Shown piece by piece: positions 12,801 through 25,610 of a stretch of DNA of 64,000 bases (position 1 is the stretch's first letter; each line of letters opens with the position of its first letter). Made by a program: the position numbers and the translations under genes. Under the pieces are notes generated by a model. That model was not told the DNA's origin, ran no database searches, and saw nothing but the letters and a program-made list of their open reading frames with translations. The stretch is from positions 790,501-854,500 of the forward strand of contig CAJQUW010001043.1 in assembly GCA_907163375.1 (NCBI GenBank), read 5' to 3'. This DNA is from Prostheceraeus crozeri (Eukaryota > Platyhelminthes > Polycladida > Euryleptidae).

Positions 12801-15800
12801 CATACCTCAATATGTTGCGCATTTTTTATTTGGCCCAGGCAATAAATGCCATTTTTAATCTAACATTATGATTTGCCAACAATCAGCATGTCATCATTTT
12901 TTTCATGACGAGTTTAGAAAATAAGTTATCATCATTGTCTGTTATGCTCTGTGTGAAAATGGAAGTATCAGACAAAAAACATGTATTATAGGTTAATAGG
13001 CACTGGTAGTGGGTATCTCGATGTTAACTAGATTTAAATACCGTAATTAGACAATCATTTTAGCATGTCTGAAAAAACACCCTGAAAAGGTGTTTTATCA
13101 AGGCCTAGAATTTGTGGCCCGTCATCTTCGCCGGACAGCTTTCATCTGTGATTGCAATACAAGCGAAACAATAACCGATCCCAATTGACTTGACTTTTTA
13201 TGATGAATTGCAGCTACTGCCTAAAAAATTGAAAGGGTCTGGTCCATAATAATCTAAGTTCTGCAGTAACTTCTAATACCACTCCTCATAAAAAAGTCCC
13301 TTGACACTTGCTAAAGTGATTTGACTCTCACAAATGTCTTAATTGGTTAAATACATTTCACAAATTTTAAGTTAGACATTAGAGAGAGTCAGTTTAGTGA
13401 TAGCATTGCAGATCTATTTGCGTTCCGTCACATTCCATACTTCTTCAATGATCGGCCTGAACGGAATGATGGAGCTGACAGTCCCACAATGACAGTACCA
13501 GGCTTCCAGGAAATGCCTCAACCGTCAGCATCGGAACCTCAATATCCGAGTGTTCAGCTCCTCGGGCGGTAAACTCATTGTGTTGTCGGCAAAGCGGCTG
13601 AAGCAAGTTACAAAGATGTACGAGCCCCGAAATTCGCATCGCTGAGGCGCATCCGGGCTCGTAAGCGAGTTTTGTTCACTTTACGTTCAAGCCGATTTTT
13701 TGTTAACGAAGAAATTCATCACTTTGATTGAAGAGAGAAAGCTGAGTATGCAAAAATACTAAGACACGGCAGCTACTTAACACGTTGAATAGAAGTTAAA
13801 TTTCAATAGCATTGATGAGTAATTGTTTAATCTGGAAATGATTCAATAAGAGTTGCATATGGAGCAGTAAGTTGATAGGTTTGTAATTCAACGCTGAGGT
13901 CGGCGCACATTACAGTAGTGTGTTGACTATAGTGATAAACAGAAGAAATCAAAATTTGGGGTGCGGGGCTACCATCTTTCTTCATGCATTTGTCAAATGA
14001 TACCTTAAAAGATTTGCATTCTATCCAAGATAGCTGGTAATGATCATAAACTGCTTTTTGAGACACAATTTTAATCAATAAATTCTATATTGTGAGTGAG
14101 AATATACTCGATTATTAATGTCAGGTAATAAAGTTGATCTACAATTTTGTTTGACTCTATTTTGGATGGAGCGACGTAAAGCAAAAGTATTTACCGTCTG
14201 ATCCGAATTTCTCTGAGGGTGCATAATGCATAAAAAAGATGGAAGGTCTCGAAAATGAAATGCACTTTTATCTTACCTGTATGACGCCAAGCTTTGAATA
14301 ATCATTTATGATAAATTTTATAATAGAATTTTTATCGTTTAGATGTTGTAAGTTAATGGACTGGGTACTGCTTGATGTCACAATGTAGTATATGCTGTTG
14401 AATTATGTTTAGTACTATTTACAAAGTTACTTAGCACTTTCAGTAAGTTAGCAATTTTGTCTACTTCCTACTTCGCAATATTACTTTCCTTCTTGCGCAA
14501 TGGTGAGTGAACGCAAGTGAGAACAATTTTGATGATTCATGCAGAAATACATGTAGATGTATAGATGCTTTCGATTAGAAAAAAAAGTTTAATATTAATA
14601 TCATCACATTCTATAGGCCCATGTCTTTCGAAATATATTTGAGTAATCATTGAAATGTGATTAACGACCACTTGCTTCAATCTACCTGAGGAATCACGCA
14701 ATATTAACACGTGTGGTGCATCATTTTTGATAGTGACTTCTTTCGGTTATGGAGAGAAGATAATCGGTCAGATTTATCAGCAATTTCACTTTAAGTTACG
14801 AGAGTTATTCCTTTTTCATTCTGTGGTGATCGTAAAATGAAAGAGATAGAATTTGAGAATTCAGATTTACCGGCGCCTTTTATCTTAGTATCTTTTGACA
14901 TCATTTGGATTTTACATTAACGAATTCAATAAAGCGCCATCATCTTTAATATCTCATAATGCATCATCTATTGTTACTTCGTGAGCGGTTGAACAGGAGA
15001 ATTGGCAGTAAGTGAAAGTGGTAATTAGAGAGCATACTACGAACTTTCACTTGACATTTACGATGGTGAGACTTACAGAAATTATCTTGCCAAGTTATCA
15101 TCAGAAACACCCCGAACATCAAAGGACATATTGAAGGCAAGATGAAATTTTGAAAATCTGAAGTGTGTTTTTAGACACTTGAACTTTAGGAGTGGTAACT
15201 TGACCATGTAGGGGGAGTTTTTGGAGAAAAAATAGGCCTAAAAATGATTTTTTTTCACTTCAAGTTTCGACTTTGGACTTTACTCTAATATCGGTCATAA
15301 TCAATCTATATTATTCCTCATTTGCTAAAACTATTTAATTTTATTTTTCATGTTGATTCCCGAAAAGATAGAAAAATTATGTTCACAAATTTAAGGAAAA
15401 GATCGATATGAAGACCCATTTTTTGAAGTGTCTGCCGTCTCTGATGGACATAATAGATTCGTAGAATTTCAATGAGATGAATTTGTAGATCCTTTTATAT
15501 CTTCAATTTTTAGTGTCAAAACTCAGATTGTGTAAAAGTCGAATTAGCATTGAATTAACTTTCGATCATGTTTTACGTACATTCACGGGAAGCAATTGAT
15601 TTCATCTACATGTAAATGATCGATATTTTTATGTTATGTAATAGAATAGAACACATGCAGAATAGATTATCTTATTTCCATATATCTCTGGTTTCTTTTC
15701 AAGATCCATTGGACGGACTGGCCTCAAACAGAAATCAAATGATAACAGAAAATCATTTGGTCAAGACACCATGCTGACTTGACGCTTAGGGTATTATTTT

Positions 15801-17140
15801 CAACTTGATAGGTCTGGTCTATATACTGAAGAAGCGTATATACTTTTCTCGAATTTTGGTTACGACGTCTTTATGAAAGACGATATTCTCTCTCTCTCTA
15901 GGTTCCTATCTTCAGAAATACATGTACCAGTTAGGTGATTCAACTAATGGGCATGGAAATGAATTATTTTATAATGCATGTTTATCATTATTGCATCTGA
16001 TTCTGTCTAGTGGATTGTTTTTGCTTGACAAGACTAAACCCGAATAATTTAGGATTCAACATCTAACTTGATCGTTTTCATTTTGTTGCGAAAGAGGGGA
16101 TCTTGAGTCACATAACTATTAAGTGCATTGTACACTTATATGAATATTTTGAAACTTTGACCTATGTTGAGACTTGACAACCTGCTAGCAAGAAGTGATG
16201 GTTATGTGGTTTATTTATATATAAAACTGAGTGTCTTTCAATATGCAGCCGTGCTCAGATGAACCGTGTACAGATTACGCCGTATGCATGGTTTTTGCTT
16301 TTCATGCTGATTTTCTCCATAATAGAAACATGATCAATGCGAATAATGAATAACAGAGTATTTATAAAGTATCTAAACGGCGTCTTTTAATGAATTTTAA
16401 TGTTTTGTTAAACAATGAACCTGTAGTCTAACTACATAGTTTTATCGCATCAAAAAAAATTAGGAAAAAATCACTGTGCAACATCGAAGCGTTTCCACCC
16501 ACAGAGATAGATTCATTTGCGAGTGGGTTAGTCTAGAGCAGACATAATCCTATCCCACCCATTGTATGCAATGGCAGCAAGCAATAGAAATTGACATTAG
16601 ATGTTCTTCTCTCTTTGACTTCGTGATTGGCCAAGCGCGCTCATTGCAGACGTAGCTCGTATCAGCGAACACACGAACCTCGGCGGTTAGATTTCAGCAG
16701 GCCTGTCAAGTAAAAAGTACGCATCTTTGACTCAATGTTCCTCCGTGATAAATATGTCAAATGGAAACATTATTCACACCGTTCGACTCTTCACGATCTT
16801 ATTTTACTGACTGTGTACGTTTAATGTAGTATCAATCTTCTGGTTCGTCAAAATTCGGACAGGAATTTGCAACACGCTCAATGGAAAATTGATCTTCTTG
16901 CCCCTCGAGACTAATTCCGGCCGTGACCATCAGTGCTGAAAAATGTCGTCTCTAGACCTACACACGCAGACAAAGCAATTTGTCTATGTTTTTCTGCCAT
17001 AGAAATTTACAGTTTCGACTCTTAATTCAGTGTCAGACAAGGCATTGCGGACCGTATGATGATCGCTCATGGCGAGGACAATGACTATCCATAATAATCT
17101 TTTAAACATACTCCTTTAACAAGCATCGCCTTACGTTTAC
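12801..17140. other. Non-coding stretch with one GC-rich island
   Basis: No gene is supported. A GC-rich island at 13420-13665 stands out from the AT-rich background and holds short frames on both strands (for instance 13445-13639 on the minus strand); it may be a fragment of a repeat or a decayed exon that I cannot identify. Confidence 0.4.
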
Positions 17141-17144
17141 AGCC

Positions 17145-18050
17145 ATGGTTCGACAAATGACAGATTCAGAGCGCTGGCAAGCTGTAGGAATGATAGAAGT
17201 CAATGCTTCCATCCGTGAAGTAGCTCGGGCAGTGGGTAGATCTCACACATCAAAAAGAAAGTTGTTTCATAATAAGTACAGACAAAGTGGAAACGTGCAA
17301 CACGCACGGAAAGATATAAGATACTCGCATTTATCTTCGGGTTTCTTTTGACTGCCCAGACCGTACGTCGACGCATACGGGAACGAGCATGAGATGTAGA
17401 CGAATGAGAAAGCGACTGCGCCTGTCTCCTGCTCATGTTTCAGCAAGAGAAAAATGGTAACGAATCCAATTGTGTCAGACACCAATGGCGGAGGGTTATC
17501 CATACGGACGAAAGTCTCTTTCGTGAGTCCGGATCTGGCGTGAGTCCAACACAGCTTTGGCTTCTGAACATGTGCAGAGATCATAACGTCAAAGTGCGAG
17601 TTTGTTTGGGCCAGGCATCACAATGAGCTCCAGGACTGAACTGATCTTCTTGAATAGCAGTGTGACTACCCATTGCTAAACTGATATTTTGCTGCAACAC
17701 CTGGCTCCTTTCATCAGCAGTGAAGCTGGTAGGGTTAAGCATTGCATCTTGCAGGGTCGAGTTCTAACTGTAAACCAGCTGAAACAGAGTATGGGTTTGC
17801 GAACGCTTCGTTGACCTTCACACTTTCCGGACATAAATCCAATAGAGCTGATTAGACTTGTATGAAGCGGATCATTCATCGAGAGAATACTCCATTAAAC
17901 CTCCACCAACAGCGAGCAAGGTTTGGTGACATTTGGCGTCAAATACCGCAAGACTTGTTGCAACCTTTGGTCCTCTCTCTCTACCCAGAGGTGTGCAGGC
18001 TGTATTATTGGCAAGGGGAGCTTGCACCCGATATTGATGCTGCAATTTGA
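17145..18050 (+). pseudogene. Tc1-like transposase remnant
   Basis: 17145-17351 encodes an N-terminal helix-turn-helix module (MTDSERWQAVGMI, then IREVARAVGRSH) like the paired-type DNA-binding domain of Tc1 transposases. Around 17490-17530 follows WRRVIHTDESLFRESGSG, the segment with the first catalytic aspartate (TDESxF). Around 17820-17840 the PDINPIE box with the second aspartate appears, and 17862-18050 reads as the C-terminal tail (HQQRARFGDIWRQIPQDLL, then the SLYPEVCRLYY end). Frames change between the parts and the segment between the first and second aspartate is short, so it is a decayed, partly deleted copy. Inverted ends could not be placed. Confidence 0.75.
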
Positions 18051-18238
18051 TTTTTTATATTCTTTCAATATATTGCATATTGGATTCAGCTATCATTTTT
18101 CATTAATGCATTACATTCGGGTATTTGATTCTGCTGACTTAGATTTCTGTGCGCCTATCAATTAATAAGGTCTCACGCTTTTCCAAGCGTTTCCGAGCAG
18201 CAGATATAAAGTCATCATTGCATGCAGCAGTTGTAGAC

Positions 18239-18345
18239 TACCACACAACCGGCAAAGCAAAGCAGAGCAGAGCGATTAATAGCTTGCGGACATACGTTTG
18301 CTCGGGACACTCGTGTTTGCTTTGCTTTCAGTGTGACTGAGGCCT
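18239..18345. repeat. Small inverted-repeat (MITE-like) fragment
   Basis: The left side reads CACACAACCGGCAAAGCAAAGC and the right side, reversed, reads CCTCAGTCACACTG then AAAGCAAAGC. The imperfect arms flank about 60 bp. No target duplication was seen, so this is tentative. Confidence 0.35.
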
Positions 18346-20209
18346 AAGATCAGAATGAAGATGCGACCTGTCGTACAATCGGCCAACTAACAATTAATCA
18401 CGTGATCGTCCATGAAGAATAGAAATTCATAGAATGAATGGTGGAAGCTTTTCGATGTTGTTTAGTGTATGTATTGTCTTGTTCTATAGATGATTATTCG
18501 ACTTAAGAGATAGGCTATATTATATACTTCGGCGGTGTAATTTATACTTCATGCGTTTGCCTTGGCTGATTATAAAGGTATACGTTTTTACCTTGTCCTT
18601 AAACTAAACTTCACGATATTGTCTTTTCAAACATTCCTACATAGATTGCATTCGTTGATGGATAAACAGTGTCTGCCGTATTTAGAAATGCAAATGAAAT
18701 GGTGTGGTTTGTTATTATTCCTTGTACGCAAATATGGCACACCAGTGAAGTTTACACAATGTTATCCACATGTATGGGTGTAAATGTATGTATATTAGTC
18801 GCACTAGAAATAATTTACAATATTGCTTCCAGCGAGAATTGATGATTTCAAACTATATGGCTCGCCAGGACATACATGTAGACTTCTGGAGTTCATGTTC
18901 ACTTATCCGTGCATTCCATTTAAACTAGTTGCACTCACTAATCTTCTGATTTCCTACATGGGTTACATGATTCTTGGCTGCTCAGATTGTGCGCGTTGTA
19001 TGCGCATTTGTTCACATTTGCCCTTAGAATTTACCAGGCTTGCCGTGGGAATTGATTTTGAATTCCCATTCCCATCCCATTCCCACGGGATTTTTCAGTA
19101 TTTCCCATCAGAATTCCCATGGCTCATTACTCTTCCCATATACGGTTTATGGTTCTCTTCTTTCGGACTACAAGTCGATTAACGGATTTTCGTAATTGAA
19201 CTGATGAGATTAAGCGCTTTTAGTTGACCTATCTTTTGGATGAAAAAGTATTGGCATATCAATCTATCTTATTTTGTAATTTCCAAAAATTTTTACTAAT
19301 TATCAAAAATATCTATCATTTTGTTTCAGGGATTAGTCAATCAATAAAGACGACTTCATCGAAATAGTCTTCGATTACATATAGGCCTGTACATACACAT
19401 ATTCGCATGTCTATTCACTCTGATTCACTTCATGCGGTGCCGTACTTGTGATGAACATGGCAAACTTCTAGCTCATCGCAATATCATATTTAAGTTTACA
19501 ATACAAGTACAGTGCCTGTATACAAGCAATGAAGTCAATACTTCGCCTACGCATATTTCTATGACTTATCAACAGAAAACAACTACTGATTTATGAATAT
19601 GTGATAATACGCTAGCTCGCTCGCATCCCATGTATTTAGGTACGGTGTAATTCCAATTCTATCTAACTTTGATGATAAAGCCACAAATGCAAAAAGACAA
19701 ATTTATATTCGAGAAACAAACGTTCATTGAAAATTTGTCCAAGCGTTGCTGCTAAAAAGGCATCAAACATTAAAAAATATCAATGGATTGATGAAAGCTA
19801 CATATTATAAAAACTCTCCAATGTAGGCCCTATTATGTATAAAGGCCTACGAATGACAGTACTACAATCTAAGAATAGCAGATCTTCAATAAATTATCAA
19901 TGGAATAACAACCGTTACTTTGAGACCCGAGTGATGCCGAATGAAGACCATCGATGGATTAACAAGCGTACTTTGAAAACCATCAAGGCAAAAGCAAATA
20001 CTCAAGAAAAGATCAATGGATAAACAAACAAAATGCGGGTATAAAAACAATCATGAGAATAGCAGATACTGAAGTAAAATATGAAGTGAAGAGAATAGCT
20101 GATGTTCTAGAAAAATATCAATGGATTAACAAACGTTGTTATGAAATATATCAAATGAATAAAAAATGTTCATGCAAACCTAGGAACTGAATTATAATAC
20201 AGTCTCTAA

Positions 20210-22115
20210 CTAACAAGCATATTTTGTGTAAATCATGGCGCTGAGCTTGTTAGGCTTGAGCCTTTTTCGAAGCTTTGATAAGAGAATCCCCGCCTCGCTG
20301 AATAGTCTTTCTACAGAAGCCGATGACACTGGGGTGGAAAAAAGAATTTTTGCACACTTTGACAAAAGTCTCATTTGTGGTCCTTTCTCTTTCCAAAAAT
20401 CCTTGGTCGGATGTCTGGAGGCCACACGAATGGTCTCAAAAAGCAACATTTCTGTTTCAAGTTGTTCATGAAGCGAAGTCTTCATGCGCTTTGGGCGTGG
20501 AGCAAACAGTGTCTCTCAAACGGATCGCTGGATGTCGACGGCTCACGTTCCTGGTTATCATTGACTTTGTCCGTGGGGATATCAGATATATGCATTGAAT
20601 CAAGCAGCTGATTCAAATAGTTCACAACACGCGATTTGAATCCTTGCATCTCCTGCTCCCATTCATTCATGAACACCTGCAATTCTCGGGTCTTTTTGCT
20701 GGAATATCAAAGAGTTTTCACCATATCCAAAGCCGTGTTGCAGACATCAATGCCTGACAAATAACAAGCCGCTTTTGCAAATGATGAACCACAATATGGC
20801 CACAGCTTCTTTCTCATCTGGTTTCGTAGAAGGCAGCAAGTCTCCCGAGCGATGGCAGGCACTTCTTCACTAACTGCATTTGGAACAAGTGAATATCCAG
20901 AGTAAGATAGTTCAGGTAAGTTAGATGAGAAGTTGGCTCATCAACCTCAACTCTGTCAAAGAAGCACTTGACGGCTTCCATAATATCCAACAGAGATTTC
21001 AGTGAAGGTAAAGGTGGCAAATTGTCAGATACATGACAGTCTTCTTCTGACAGAAATACAGTGTAGTTGTCCACCGCAGATCGAAGTCGAGAATGTTGAA
21101 AGCGCCATGGGCGAGTTGTGCTTTTATCAGGAATAGCACGCTTCAGTCGCTTAGCATTTTGGTCGCGTACATTATAGAAAGATTCCACAGAAGTCAGATT
21201 AGACAGCATGCCACTTAGTAATTCTGGTGGAGACTTCTCGAAAACGTCTTTGACACAAGTCGACAAGGCATGTTCGGTACAACCAATTCTACCACCCAAG
21301 TTCAGCGTCGTTGGATAACGGCCGTCGAACGCTGCGACCATTTTCGGTTCGTTGTCACTAACTATAAAGATGGGTTGAAAGAGCTCACTCTGTTTTTCAT
21401 CATCCGGTGACTTAATGCATTCTTCGAGAATTTTGAAAGTGAACGAAGCGTCGTGTGGTACATCATCCAAATCACAAATCTTAAGTGGATAACTGAACCA
21501 ACGCCAATCTTTATCGAGTCCACAAGCAACAATAGCAAAATAAGAAAGTCGATGTTCATGTCTTCCAGACCAAAAATCAATCATGCATGATACACCAGCA
21601 TCCGGATCGATGAAACTGTTTCTGAAATGATGTTGCAACTTCGCATGGGATTGCTCTCCCTCAGTCATTAACCCCGATGAAATGTAAGTTCGTCCGATGG
21701 AATAGTCATTGATCTTGTTGTTTCTGTGCGTTACTGAAGAAGCGAAGTTTTCGCAAGAAGATGCAATTTGAGCCATGGCGTTGATGGACACAGTCGGATG
21801 GGCACAAGCAAACTTCACGACATGCTGCTGCCATTGTTCTTTTGCTTCTTTCGGAAGAGGAGGCTTGCTTGTTGATGGAGCACACTGAAAACTTCGGTGA
21901 ATGGTGAGTTGATTGGACGTCGACGTCGCCGGTGCGCAGTTTTTCTCTAGATGGCGCTTTATTGCACTGACCCCACTCTGGTTGACCCACTGTCCTCTTA
22001 TCTTCTTAAACCAAAGAAACAATTTCTTACAGGCATCACAATAAAGGAAAGGGGCCAACAATGGTTTCTTGTCGTCTCCTGAGCTCTCGGCAACCGGTGA
22101 TATGTCCACTTGCAT
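20210..22115 (-). pseudogene. hAT-family transposase, decayed
   Basis: The longest intact part (22115-20814, 433 codons) opens with a BED-type zinc finger (C26, C29, then H and C near 55-61), then DFWSGRHEHRLSYFAIVA near residue 188, the usual first-aspartate strand of hAT transposases, and VSDNEPKMVAAF near 252, followed by a CTEHALS segment. A TGA stop ends it at 20814. Related code (KLWPYCGSSFAKAACYL) continues in a shifted frame, and the C-terminal dimerisation region is at 20485-20210 (FSTPVSSASVERLFSEAG, then LSKLRKRLKPNKL), with the conserved glutamate in SVERLFS. At least one stop and two frameshifts make it non-functional. Confidence 0.88.
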
Positions 22116-22559
22116 GGCCTTTATCCTCGAATCAAGATTGCACTACCACTGGTTAATGACTTCGGTGGCGGAACAAAAGATACACGAGCAGCAGAGATGT
22201 GCTGCTGCAGAGTTTTTTTGTCTACTTCGAAGAACTTGTTCGAAGACATCGCAGCGACGACCTGCCTCAGAGTGGGAACTGAAGTTGCAGACGATTATAA
22301 TTACATACATCATATAGCTCGGTTCCTCTTCGGTCTGCAGCCTAATGAATCATCGCCAAGCGTCAATCAGGGGAAAAGAATGTTTTGCGAGCTCACATTC
22401 CCTCACTTGAATTGTCAAAAGTTGCGTAAGTGAAATTGATCATGCAGCGCACGGGGCGAGAGAATCGGTCGGTCACTGACATGGATACTGATTCTCCTCC
22501 CGTCGGTTGACGATGCGAATTGACAGACAGCCTCAACAGATAATTACATAATCCAGGTT

Positions 22560-22577
22560 CTCTCTCTCTCTCTCATT
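22560..22577. repeat. (TC)n microsatellite
   Basis: A short run of TC dinucleotides inside the hAT element, near its right side and upstream of the transposase start. Confidence 0.8.
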
Positions 22578-23619
22578 CAAGACCGATATTAGTCTTCTTA
22601 TAAGATTGATAAGCCAAGAAAAGAATTGTTATGATGATGGTTACCGACCCGTGTTTCGTCACCCTAACAGAATCATGCTTTTTTCAGACAAGGACAGCCT
22701 GCTTATGCCTGTACAATGTACATGTATAAATGTTGTGTTTTCACTTCAATCTGTGTGTCATTCATGAGCGGCTTCGCCTAGTCATCCAGAAAGATGAGTG
22801 CAATTACAGCCTGCATTCTCGCTTTCTCACAACCTTTGCAAACCAAAAAAGAGCTGATACTTTAAAATATCAAAATTTTCGTTTAATTCCCATGACCTGA
22901 AGCAGGATTCCCATCTCATAAGAATTCCCATTCCCACGGCAAGCCTGGAATTTAAAAAAGAGACATTTTGTACAGGATGAGGCTATTATTTACGTCATCT
23001 GTGAGCCAGAAAATCCTTCAAAATGAGCATTTTGTTATTTTTTGAATTTAGGGCATTTCTCCAAAAGATAAAATTAACTCAACGTGATGTGATATGGTTG
23101 TATGAAATCAAGTGAACATCAATATTCTTCATTTTTAAATATTCTTCAATTTCACGCGTATTTGAAATATGTGAATAGAAAAAAACCCTCCGCAGGATGC
23201 TCTTCAATTTATAAAATAGTTGGCCTGCCTGTCTATTCATATATAATTGATTTCAGATTTGGAAATTTTCAGCTCCAAAAAGTTGTTTCCTGTGTCTTTT
23301 AGTTATAGACTTACAGTTCGAATTCATTTTTATTTGACATTGTGTGGTTCTTATGTAAAACAAGCAAAGTTCTCAATATGAATGCCTACTTCCTGCATGA
23401 AAATGGAACTTCAGATTAATTTCATGTTGTTAATTTCATGCTTGTTAATTTCATTCAGGTGTATGAGGAGTATCAGACCTGCAATTCACTTATCTTTTAG
23501 GTTGTTAAATCATCGAAAGTTATCAGAATATTATCGCAAAACTAGTGTAGTCCTTTCTTGCCAGTAGACATATATTTATATACATGTAGTAGCAATATGA
23601 GCATGTTGATGCCGGTACT

Positions 23620-23715
23620 GCAGCAATGGCGGGCGCGATTAAATTTTCGCGCGATTCCGAATCTTGCGACTCGGCAGTCAGCGCACGATTAATCAAAAAT
23701 CGCACGATTCTGAAT
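23620..23715. repeat. Possible diverged copy of the dispersed repeat
   Basis: Words such as GCGCGATTCCGAATCTTGCG and CGCACGATTAATC echo the repeat found at 436-572 and 27712-27846. Similarity is patchy and the assignment is tentative. Confidence 0.35.
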
Positions 23716-24300
23716 GTTTTTAGATTCAGTAATTAGAAGTTCACAATTAGTCTAGCTTGCATTCATTTTAATTTCCAGCCTATTTTTCTTGAAAAGTGTG
23801 ATAATTAAGTTGAGAGTATGAGACTCTACAGTCTATTACGACGAAAATTATAACTGCCCCGGTAATATACCATACGATATTCTATTCGTAAATGTTTGGG
23901 AATGCATCATAAAGCATCAAAATACATAAAAAGCCACAAGCAAAACATGGAAAAAATAGAAAAAGAAAAAAGAAAAAAAGACATTAGGAAACAATCTTTC
24001 CTCAAAACTAAATTTGCAAATGATCGCACGGATAGGCATATCCGGAAATTAATTATAAAATATGATCTGCCGATAGGATTGATAAGCTGCCCCAATAACA
24101 ACTTGTACAGTACATTGAGAACGGGTAAAGTTAAAAGGAAGCATCCAAATTGTAGCATTTGTGAGAGATTGCCGAGTAATATTCTCTGCACTGATCGCTT
24201 TCTAGTCTACAAATTTACTTGTATCATTTGCAACAACTTTTACATCGGTCAAAGCAGTCGCCCATTTCATGTCCGCTATCAAGAACATTCTCGCAAAGTG

Positions 24301-24364
24301 ATTATTATTATTTTCATCATTATTATTATTATTATTTATCATTATTATTATTTATTATTATTAT
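24301..24364. repeat. (TTA)n microsatellite
   Basis: An imperfect TTA/ATT trinucleotide run next to the left end of the insertion. Confidence 0.9.
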
Positions 24365-25549
24365 GAAAATCATTATTTTCATCACTAACAAAAACAGTCA
24401 TTTACGTGATACATCAATAATTTAGTGACAACATTTCAGAATTTGACTATTTCTTCATAATTCTTTATCTCAACATGGATAATCAAATACTGCTATTGAT
24501 CATAGAAGGAAATACAAGGGAATACTCTGATGTAAGAAGAAAATTAGATGTTAGGATGTCAATAAAAAAAATATTACATTTCACATAGGATACTTTCATA
24601 ATCAAATGAAAAAATTAGGACTAAAATAGTATATAAGGTCCATCATGTTTCCAACATACATTCATGAATGGAAATCTAAAACTGATCATTGAATGTATGT
24701 ACTTTGATTTTGAAGCCAATTGTACTCAAGCATGCTTACACGATCAAATAATGAAGACAGTACAAATGAGAAATAAAATTGAAAGAGAAAATGATGGGAA
24801 CTAAAGAAAAGATGGCTTATAGTAAAGGCTTTTGGCTTTTCAGTAATGAGGATGTCAATATCAGAATTTGTTTAACATCTCACTTTTGGCAAACGAATAA
24901 TTTTAGGGTAGAGAGAACGATACGCAAAGTGATATTTAGTGAATAAAAAATGCTCTACTGATAGTAAAGAAATCCAACGCACGCAGCAACCGCCCACTGC
25001 TTAGGCTCTATCTTCCGAATATCAAAACTTTATCCGCAGTAGAGTTACTAATGATCTGGAATGAGCGATTGTCTTCTGCAGCGGTCTACAACAGTCTGCA
25101 CAATGTTAGGCCGGTATGAGGAAACGGAGACCATTCGTTGCGAGAACAAGAGAAAGATTGGTTGCGAAAAATTGCGAGTGGAGAGAAATTTGGAGGAAGG
25201 TGATATTTGCGAACGAGAGAAAATTTCGGAGATTGAGGAATGACAGGCGGATTCAAGTCCATAAGAACGCATGAGCGAATGAAAGCTGAGAACTCCAGAT
25301 AGGGCATACAAAGTATAGGCAGCTAGTTCAATAGATGCTCTGGGAGCGATCTGACTTTATGATCTTAGTGAGCTACAAATTCTGAAATCTTTCGTAAAAT
25401 TGGAAAAACGTGAATACGGGGTTAATACCCCGAGTATTTTTTCTATGCATCGTCAGCAGACCGTCGGATTCCATCTTTCATAAAACACAGCTCATCATTG
25501 GCTGATCAGTCTCATCATGCTAGAAGTAATTGAAAGATAGTAACGGCCA

Positions 25550-25610
25550 TCAAGTTTACCAGATCTTAATCCTATCGAACATATGTGATATGATCTGGCG
25601 TACAGGAAAG
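25550..25610 (+). pseudogene. Tc1-type transposase fragment
   Basis: The words PDLNPIEHM, then a stop where tryptophan is expected, then YDLAYR match the second-aspartate box (SPDLNPIEHxW) of Tc1/mariner transposases. Only this short piece is recognisable, nested in the insertion at 24294-26261. Confidence 0.55.

Larger units (their letters stand above)
19035..22947 (-). mobile_element. hAT transposon with matched ends and target duplication
   Basis: The left end (from 19035) reads CAGGCTTGCCGTGGGAAT and the right end (to 22947) is its exact inverse over 18 bp. Just inside both ends lie clusters of ATTCCCAT/ATGGGAAT words (19060-19115 and 22885-22935), likely transposase-binding subterminal repeats. 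The flanks are GAATTTAC (19027-19034) and GAATTTAA (22948-22955), an 8-bp target duplication with one difference, as expected for hAT elements. The 3,913-bp body carries a decayed transposase on the minus strand. The clean ends suggest moderate age. Confidence 0.9.

Noticed and set aside
20235-20611. Plus-strand frames over the hAT C-terminal region
   Set aside because: They are antisense to the hAT dimerisation domain, which has the clear family motif.
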